Source of the DNA: Desulfocicer vacuolatum DSM 3385
GTDB lineage: Bacteria > Desulfobacterota > Desulfobacteria > Desulfobacterales > SURF-7
NCBI GenBank assembly: GCA_945870015.1
Contig: CAMBQS010000281.1
Coordinates: 1 to 5,144 of the forward strand
Length of the DNA stretch: 5,144 nucleotides
Direction of reading: 5' to 3'
Made by a program: the position numbers and the translations under genes. Below are positions 1-3,826 of this stretch, piece by piece. How positions within the stretch are numbered: the stretch's first letter is position 1; each line of letters starts with the position of its first letter. The notes below the pieces were generated by a model that ran no database searches, was not told the DNA's origin, and worked only from the letters and a program-made list of their open reading frames with translations.

Positions 1-76
1 ACCATTCTTTTTGCAAATATGGTCTTTTTCGTAAAACCTCATTTTCAAAATACGCTGTATATTGATATTTTGACAT
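1..76 (-). CDS. 5' end of a small hypothetical protein (DUF4258-like start), cut by the left edge
   Basis: Reading leftward from an ATG at 76-74 there is an uninterrupted frame to the window edge (25 codons). The protein starts MSKYQYTAYFENEVLRKRPY and continues LQKEW. From memory, this resembles the N-terminus of small (about 80-100 aa) uncharacterised proteins, often annotated DUF4258-like, whose genes tend to sit in toxin-antitoxin-like pairs. I cannot verify that here. A good promoter (TTTACA, 17 bp, TATCAT) lies directly upstream, with the -10 ending 6 nt before the ATG. No clear Shine-Dalgarno is seen. Function is unknown. Existence of the gene is supported by plausible composition plus promoter; only its first quarter or so is visible. 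Confidence 0.5.
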   Translation of the reverse strand, partial: MSKYQYTAYFENEVLRKRPYLQKEW

Positions 77-100
77 AAACAAATGATAACTCAATAAAAT
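70..100 (+). promoter_or_regulatory. Weak candidate plus-strand promoter upstream of the hairpin and small broken gene
   Basis: An exact TTGACA is at 70-75. The best -10 is TAAAAT at 95-100, but the 19-bp spacing is long. It would start transcription near 107, upstream of the hairpin at 160-198 and the reading frame at 216. It overlaps the opposing promoter at 83-111, so the two could interfere. Low confidence because AT-rich DNA produces such matches by chance. Confidence 0.25.
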
Positions 101-111
101 TAATCTGTAAA
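83..111 (-). promoter_or_regulatory. Sigma70-type promoter of the left-edge gene
   Basis: On the minus strand the -35 TTTACA is at 111-106 and the -10 TATCAT at 88-83, separated by 17 bp. Each hexamer matches consensus at 5 of 6 positions. The expected transcription start (about 7 nt past the -10) falls at or next to the ATG at 76, so the mRNA could be leaderless or nearly so. Confidence 0.5.
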
Positions 112-159
112 TATTTCTTTTCTGCGGCTCAATTGAAATATCGTACATACAGAAATTTA

Positions 160-198
160 GGTGCCGACCAGAAGCCTGGATCGGGAACCCCGTTTTTT
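160..198 (+). terminator. Hairpin plus T-tract: intrinsic terminator or attenuator
   Basis: A strong stem can form: CCGA-CCAG (164-171) pairs with CTGG (176-179) and TCGG (181-184), with one bulged A at 180 and loop AAGC. It can be extended by GGT (160-162) with ACC (187-189). A T6 tract follows at 193-198. A competing short hairpin, CGGG (182-185) with CCCG (189-192), sits directly against the T-tract and uses bases of the first stem, so the two are mutually exclusive. The element precedes the small frame at 216 by 17 nt. It could be a plain terminator or a leader attenuator; I recognise no riboswitch class. Confidence 0.4.
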
Positions 199-215
199 AA
201 TAGAGCAATTGAGGA

Positions 216-486
216 ATGAAAAAATTAAACTTCATGAATGAGATGATAGGGCATCCCGGTAATCAATCTTAATGATTATCAGACTCGAATCAAACCCCAT
301 CTTGACTCACTCCTTGAGAACGGCATCTGCATATGCCAAGAATTAATTGATGCTGTTTTAAATGATTCCGGGAGAGTAAGATTCGATAGCGTCTGCGTGA
401 TCGGACTCCAGGGGGTGATATATTACAATCCATCAAAGCATCAGTTCGCCAAAAAGCATAAAAAGCCTGTCCTTTATTTTCCTTGA
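216..486 (+). pseudogene. Small hypothetical gene broken by an apparent one-base insertion
   Basis: An ATG at 216, after GAGGA at 211-215, opens a frame that ends at a TAA at 270-272. From 250 another frame stays open to a TGA at 484-486 and reads like real protein (for example ICQELIDAVLNDSG, VCVIGLQGVIYYNP, KKPVLYFP at the end). Removing one C from the CCC at 255-257 joins the two frames into one 89-residue protein, beginning MKKLNFMNEMIGHPVINLND. I do not recognise the family. The alternatives are a sequencing error, programmed frameshifting, or a genuine pseudogene. The spacing of GAGGA to the ATG is tight (0 nt), so the start is uncertain; ATG 234 is an in-frame alternative. Its 3' end overlaps the terminator of the converging toxin-antitoxin operon. 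Confidence 0.5.
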
Positions 487-492
487 CAAGCT
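460..492 (-). terminator. Intrinsic terminator of the toxin-antitoxin operon
   Basis: Read on the minus strand, AGCTTGTC (492-485) pairs with GACAGGCT (471-464): 8 bp with one G-U pair and a 13-nt loop. A T-run follows at 464-460. It begins 20 nt after the antitoxin stop codon (513-515), a typical place for operon termination. The long loop lowers confidence. Confidence 0.5.
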
Positions 493-512
493 AAAGCCAT
501 ATAGATGTTCGG

Positions 513-860
513 CTATGCCGTATGCAATAGGAACTCCACTTTAACGGCTTCGAAGGGAAAAACGATATGTCTATTGTCAGTGCGTACAAGAATTCCAGCA
601 TTTAGAAGTGCTGTAACATCGCCGTGAACAGCTTTTACATCACGTTTAACACGCCGCGCTGCTTCGCGAATTGATACAGGATCTGCCCCGCAAAGAACCT
701 TAAGCAATTCCCAGCGTTTTTCGGTTAATAACCGCCAAAGCAATTCGGGCGACGCAAAGGAGATGCGTGCGGACTTTTGGGATTCTCCAGTTTTCCATGC
801 CCGTGTAAAATCCGCCATTGAATCAGCAGGATCTCGTACATCAAGAGTTACGGTTTTCAT
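513..860 (-). CDS. tumA: Antitoxin of a TumE/TumA-type module (winged-helix DNA-binding protein)
   Basis: 115 aa. This is the predicted antitoxin and probable autorepressor of the pair with the upstream TumE-like toxin. Residues 36-57 form a leading helix region (ASPELLWRLLTEKRWELL). Residues 62-93 look like a MarR/ArsR-type winged helix-turn-helix (VSIREAARRVKRDVKAVHGD, then a recognition/wing part ending GILVR). Family members of this HVO_A0114-like group pair with TumE/DUF6516 toxins. I chose ATG 860 over TTG 875 because a strong Shine-Dalgarno (AGAGGTGG) lies just upstream, inside the toxin gene, and because the protein then starts MKTVTLDVRD, normal for the family. It overlaps the toxin 3' end by 20 nt (841-860), implying coupled expression. 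Family assignment is from recognition of sequence pattern and context, not a search. Confidence 0.82.
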   Translation of the reverse strand: MKTVTLDVRDPADSMADFTRAWKTGESQKSARISFASPELLWRLLTEKRWELLKVLCGADPVSIREAARRVKRDVKAVHGDVTALLNAGILVRTDNRHIVFPFEAVKVEFLLHTA

Positions 861-1134
861 GGTTCCACCTCTCAATATCTTTCTGAAAATCAGCGATCAA
901 TTGTTCCGGTGTCGTAAACATGTAGGCACTTTCTTTTCCACAAAAATGCCGGTGATCGCCCTTTCCGGTTTCATTATAGCGCAAAACGCATTCGCCACGT
1001 ACGACATACGCAAGCCTGTACTTGAAATTGTGTAAAGACCCATCCATTGGTTTTGGAAGCCGCCACAATACCAACTCCGAAAATGCCGATTCAAAATAAA
1101 TAATACGCGAATTAATGAGTTGAACGGCTTTCAT
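841..1134 (-). CDS. tumE: TumE-family (DUF6516) toxin of a type II toxin-antitoxin module
   Basis: 97 aa, about full length for the family. Recognisable family features in order are: the N-terminal MKAVQLINSRI, a WRLPKP turn (24-29), YRLAYVV (39-45), CVLRYNE (49-55), the charged signature KGDHRH (58-63) and a C-terminal IERWNHENRNS. TumE proteins are small toxins whose targets are poorly defined; the KGDHRH patch is the likely functional core. The start at 1134 is chosen because MKAVQL is the normal family N-terminus. ATG 1143 and TTG 1170 are in frame, but they overlap the -10 and -35 elements and so cannot lie on the mRNA from that promoter. The toxin precedes the antitoxin, the reverse of many TA operons but usual for this family as I know it. 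No truncation is seen and the pair looks intact. Confidence 0.85.
   Translation of the reverse strand: MKAVQLINSRIIYFESAFSELVLWRLPKPMDGSLHNFKYRLAYVVRGECVLRYNETGKGDHRHFCGKESAYMFTTPEQLIADFQKDIERWNHENRNS
863..875 (-). promoter_or_regulatory. Ribosome binding site that fixes the antitoxin start
   Basis: On the minus strand AGAGGTGG lies about 5 nt before ATG 860, within the last codons of the toxin gene. It favours initiation at 860 and gives the antitoxin its own strong translation signal, whereas the toxin start has no visible Shine-Dalgarno. This is consistent with antitoxin being made in excess. Confidence 0.6.
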
Positions 1135-1166
1135 GTTGGACATAATAACAACATTATCAACCGTTG
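1133..1166 (-). promoter_or_regulatory. Candidate operator: CAAC/GTTG inverted repeats over the TA promoter
   Basis: On the minus strand CAAC-G-GTTG (1166-1158) lies in the -35/-10 spacer. ATGTTG (1154-1149) and CAACAT (1138-1133), 10 nt apart, flank the -10 and reach the toxin start codon. Such dyads over a TA promoter are typical binding sites for the antitoxin or the toxin-antitoxin complex. The assignment is inference from position and symmetry. Confidence 0.35.
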
Positions 1167-1170
1167 TCAA
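1142..1170 (-). promoter_or_regulatory. Strong sigma70 promoter of the toxin-antitoxin operon
   Basis: On the minus strand an exact -35 TTGACA (1170-1165) is followed by 17 bp and a -10 TATTAT (1147-1142, 5 of 6). Transcription should begin at about 1135, right at the toxin ATG (1134), so the toxin mRNA would be leaderless or have a leader of a few nt. A second overlapping possibility uses TTGATG (1182-1177) and GATAAT (1158-1153) with an 18-bp spacer. That would give a leader of about 12 nt. Confidence 0.65.
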
Positions 1171-1203
1171 TCACTCCATCAAAAAAACGCATAAGCAATA
1201 TTA

Positions 1204-1232
1204 TTGACACTCAAGCGACTTTCACATATAAT
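1204..1232 (+). promoter_or_regulatory. Perfect consensus sigma70 promoter reading into the binding-protein genes
   Basis: Both hexamers are exact: TTGACA at 1204-1209 and TATAAT at 1227-1232, with the optimal 17-bp spacer. Transcription should start near 1239 and run through the dead gene remnant (1251-1469) into the two substrate-binding-protein genes. It is divergent from the TA promoter, with the two -35 boxes 33 bp apart and an A7 run between them that could act as an UP-like element. It ends 18 bp before the gene remnant begins. Confidence 0.75.
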
Positions 1233-1250
1233 TAATACCAAATACCATAC

Positions 1251-1469
1251 CTGACCCATGATGCAGTAATACTCCTGGCCGATGCGGTGAAGCGGGCTAA
1301 ATCCTTTGATCCGGCAAAAATCCGTAATGCCTTGGCAGCCACTATGAATTTCAAGGGTGTAACCGGCTAAACCACCTTTGACAAGAACCGAAATCCTATT
1401 AACAAGTCCGCTGTCATCCTCAAGTTCGACAAGGGAAAGTCGGCGTACATGAAAACCATCAGGCCCTAA
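1251..1469 (+). pseudogene. 3' remnant of a third substrate-binding-protein gene, with an internal stop
   Basis: From CTG 1251 to the TAA at 1467-1469 the frame encodes 72 codons matching the C-terminus of the two genes downstream: LTHDAVILLADAVKRAKS, then KNRNPINKSAVILKF. By hand count 49 of 72 positions equal the first intact paralogue. The stop TAA at 1368-1370 falls where both paralogues have GAA (Glu in TGEI), a one-base change. No start codon or upstream part of the gene exists; homology stops at about 1251, where AT-rich promoter DNA begins. It is therefore a truncated, inactivated copy that now forms a leader of about 230 nt for the downstream genes. The natural gene order was probably three tandem binding proteins. 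Confidence 0.85.
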
Positions 1470-1489
1470 AAGATAACAAAGGGGGAATT

Positions 1490-2626
1490 ATGAGACTCCA
1501 AATAAATGCTGTCGTATTACTTATAGCTGTGTTCATGCACGCATTCCCGGTGTTCGGGGCCGAGCCGGTCAGGATTGCGGCCATCTTCCCCGAGACAGGA
1601 GAGGCAGTACAGTCTGCCATAGGGGGGGTTTCGCCTGAACTCCTCGGAACCCGCCAGGCCGTAAAAGAGCTGAACCGTCAGGGCGGTCTGCTGGGCAAGC
1701 AGCTGCTGCTCATCGAGTACGACAACAAAAGCACTGCGCTGGGATCAAAGACTGCAGCCCTTCAAGCCATTAAGGACGGGGTTATTGCCGTGATCGGATC
1801 TTCATGGAGTTCACTTTCCTTGGGCATGGCACCGGTGCTCCAGGCTGCACGTATCCCAATGATCGCTCCCATCTCCACCAGTCCCGAAGTAACCCTGGTG
1901 GGAAACTACATATTCAGGGCATGTTTCATCGATACCTTCCAGGGGTCGGTGATGGCCGACTTCGCCAGGACAGACCTGCGCGCACGAACCGCCGTTGTCT
2001 TTACCAATACCGGTGAAGTCTACTGCATGGACCTTGCTAAATTCTTCATCTCGCAATTCACCCGTGGCGGCGGAAAGATCCTCTGGGAAGGCGATTACCT
2101 GGCAGATGCCACGGATTTCACCCCGCTGCTGAAAAAGTTACAACATCTGAATCCGGATGTCATCTTTCTGCCAGGCATGCCGAGGGATTCCGGCTTTATC
2201 ATCAAGCAGGCCAGGAAGATGGGCATCACAACCAAATTTCTCGGCGGTGATGGGTGGGGTGGAGAAATGTACGATTATGGCGGAAAGATGATAGAGGGTA
2301 ACTATTTCTGCGCCCACTGGCACACCCAGAGTTCGGGGGAAAAGAGCAGGTTGTTCGTGAAGGCCTCTCAAGATCTATATGGGCCTGACATGTTCCAAGG
2401 TATTGCCCTTTCCTATGATGCGGTCATGCTCTTGGCCGATGCGGTGAAGCGGGCGAGATCCATAGAACCCGCTAAAATCAAGGATGCCCTGGCAGACACG
2501 AAAGCGTTCACAGGCATAACCGGCGAAATCACCTTTGACGAAAACCGCAATCCCATCAACAAATCCGCAGTCATCCTGAAGTTTGAAAATGGAGCGACCC
2601 GATACGTGAAGACGATAAATCCATAA
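1490..2626 (+). CDS. Periplasmic amino-acid/amide-type substrate-binding protein (LivJ-like, Peripla_BP_6)
   Basis: 378 aa. A Sec signal peptide spans about residues 1-24 (hydrophobic VVLLIAVF core, cleavage near VFGA-EP). There is no lipobox cysteine, so a soluble periplasmic protein is expected. The mature part is a two-lobed type I binding fold: the first strand (VRIAAIFPETG, 27-37), KELNRQGGLLGK (59-70), GSSWSS (103-108, ligand-loop region), IPMIAPIST, FRACF (142-146) and the C-terminal TGEITFDENRNP. The family binds branched-chain amino acids, amides, urea, short carboxylates or aromatic compounds; the ligand cannot be told here. A Shine-Dalgarno (AAAGGGGG) lies 4-5 nt before ATG 1490. 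It is followed after 28 nt by a close paralogue and shares with it two cysteines (145 and 274 here) that could form a disulfide. No permease or ATPase gene lies beside it in the window. Confidence 0.88.
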   Translation: MRLQINAVVLLIAVFMHAFPVFGAEPVRIAAIFPETGEAVQSAIGGVSPELLGTRQAVKELNRQGGLLGKQLLLIEYDNKSTALGSKTAALQAIKDGVIAVIGSSWSSLSLGMAPVLQAARIPMIAPISTSPEVTLVGNYIFRACFIDTFQGSVMADFARTDLRARTAVVFTNTGEVYCMDLAKFFISQFTRGGGKILWEGDYLADATDFTPLLKKLQHLNPDVIFLPGMPRDSGFIIKQARKMGITTKFLGGDGWGGEMYDYGGKMIEGNYFCAHWHTQSSGEKSRLFVKASQDLYGPDMFQGIALSYDAVMLLADAVKRARSIEPAKIKDALADTKAFTGITGEITFDENRNPINKSAVILKFENGATRYVKTINP

Positions 2627-2654
2627 GATTTTCAAAGGAGGCAATGGATAGAAA

Positions 2655-3791
2655 ATGAAAAGGCAATTCCTTCTGTTTATGGCATGCCTGATGCTGACAG
2701 TCCCGGTGTTGTTTCCACCGTTGATCCATGCTGCCGAAACCATCAAAGTGGCAGCCATCTTTGCCAAGAACGGCGAAGCTGCAGTGCCGAACACCATTCT
2801 TTTCTATGGTCTCCATTTCGCAGTAGCTGAAATCAATAAAAAAGGCGGTCTGCTGGGAAAGACTGTGGAGCTGATCGAAATCGACAACCAGAGTACGGCA
2901 CTTGGCTCCAGAGCCGCGGCGGAAAAGGCAGTAAAAGAAGGAGTGACTGCGGTTATCGGCGGATCGCGCAGTTCCTATGCCCTGGCCATGGCTCCGGTAC
3001 TACAGGCTGCACATATTCCCATGATTTCTCCTACCGCCACCATCCCCGAACTCACCCGAACGGGAGATTACATTTTCAGGGCATGCTTTATCGACGATTT
3101 CCAGGGTATGGTCATGGCCGCTTTTGCCATTCGGGAACTCAATGCCGGAACCGCGGTTGTTCTTACCAATACCGGTAACAAATACAGCATTAGCCTTGCC
3201 AAGGTGTTTATTGACCAATACCGGAAAACCGGCGGCGAAATCCTCATGGAAGGAGAGTATCTCGAGGGTGTCACCGATTTCCGCAAGCTGCTGGAACAGG
3301 TGCGAAGGCTCGACCCCAAGGTCGTTTTTATTCCGGGCTACGGCCAGGACACAGGACTGATCATGAAAACAGCCGGGGAGCTGGGCATCAAGCTTCAGTA
3401 TCTTGGCGGTGACGGCTGGGGCGAAGAACTCCTTTATCAATATGCCGACGATGCTGCCGAGGGAAGCTATACCTGCTCCAACTGGAACAAAAACAGCCCG
3501 GACAAAGCAAGCCGAAGGTTTGTCGAGACCTTTGAAAAAGCTTACGGCAAGATCCTCTCCTTTTCCGTTCCCCTGACGTATGATTCATTTTTGCTGCTGG
3601 CGCATGCGATTACACGGGCGAATTCCATCGACCCTTCAAAAATCAGGGATGCCCTGGCCGCCACCAATGGATTTAAAGGAGTCACCGGCGAGATCTCCTT
3701 TGATGAAAACCGTAACCCGCGTAGTAAGCCAGCCGTTATCCTGAAATATGAGAAAGGCGCCACAGTTTATTTCAAGACTTTTCAACCCTGA
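2655..3791 (+). CDS. Second tandem substrate-binding protein (LivJ-like, Peripla_BP_6)
   Basis: 378 aa, the same length as its upstream neighbour and clearly its tandem duplicate. The signal peptide spans about 1-26 (FLLFMACLMLTVPVLF core, cleavage near HAA-ET). The type I binding fold shows IKVAAIFAKNG, EINKKGGLLGK, GGSRSS (the ligand loop, where the upstream copy has GSSWSS), IPMISPTAT, FRACF (Cys144), SYTCSNW (Cys274) and TGEISFDENRNP. The loop change W to R and the altered surrounding residues suggest a different ligand from the first copy. AAAGGAGG at 2634-2641 is 13 nt before ATG 2655, longer than ideal. A four-codon frame (ATG 2644 to TGA 2658) lies between and overlaps the start codon, so initiation may be by coupling. 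It is probably co-transcribed with both neighbours; no terminator is seen on either side. Confidence 0.88.
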   Translation: MKRQFLLFMACLMLTVPVLFPPLIHAAETIKVAAIFAKNGEAAVPNTILFYGLHFAVAEINKKGGLLGKTVELIEIDNQSTALGSRAAAEKAVKEGVTAVIGGSRSSYALAMAPVLQAAHIPMISPTATIPELTRTGDYIFRACFIDDFQGMVMAAFAIRELNAGTAVVLTNTGNKYSISLAKVFIDQYRKTGGEILMEGEYLEGVTDFRKLLEQVRRLDPKVVFIPGYGQDTGLIMKTAGELGIKLQYLGGDGWGEELLYQYADDAAEGSYTCSNWNKNSPDKASRRFVETFEKAYGKILSFSVPLTYDSFLLLAHAITRANSIDPSKIRDALAATNGFKGVTGEISFDENRNPRSKPAVILKYEKGATVYFKTFQP

Positions 3792-3826
3792 TATGAGCAG
3801 CAAATAAAAATGGATACCCTCAACCT
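3792..3826 (+). other. 35-nt spacer with short coupled reading frames before the kinase
   Basis: The gap carries ATG AGC AGC AAA TAA (3793-3807) and a six-codon frame from ATG 3810 whose TGA (3828-3830) overlaps the kinase ATG (3827-3829). There is no good Shine-Dalgarno for the kinase start, so re-initiation after the short frame is a plausible route. No terminator is present. Short frames occur by chance, so this is a weak call. Confidence 0.25.

Noticed and set aside
160..198. Known riboswitch (for example cyclic-di-GMP or purine) or tRNA-like element
   Set aside because: The conserved bases of those classes and a tRNA T-loop are not present; only hairpin and T-tract features can be supported.
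763..1035. Plus-strand frame of 90 codons across the toxin-antitoxin genes
   Set aside because: It is antisense to the tumE/tumA pair, which has clear family motifs, coupling and a promoter; its own translation has no coherent domain.
1230..1260. Insertion-sequence end or attachment site at the junction
   Set aside because: I saw no terminal inverted repeat, target duplication, transposase or integrase gene; the left border of the accessory segment is not in the window.
2375..2797. Minus-strand frame of 140 codons spanning the two binding-protein genes
   Set aside because: It crosses the end of one real gene and the start of the next on the opposite strand; it has no domain pattern and is a shadow.
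3000..3440. Minus-strand frame of 146 codons inside the second binding-protein gene
   Set aside because: It is wholly antisense to a well-supported gene, and a similar antisense frame lies within the paralogue, as expected from shared codon bias.
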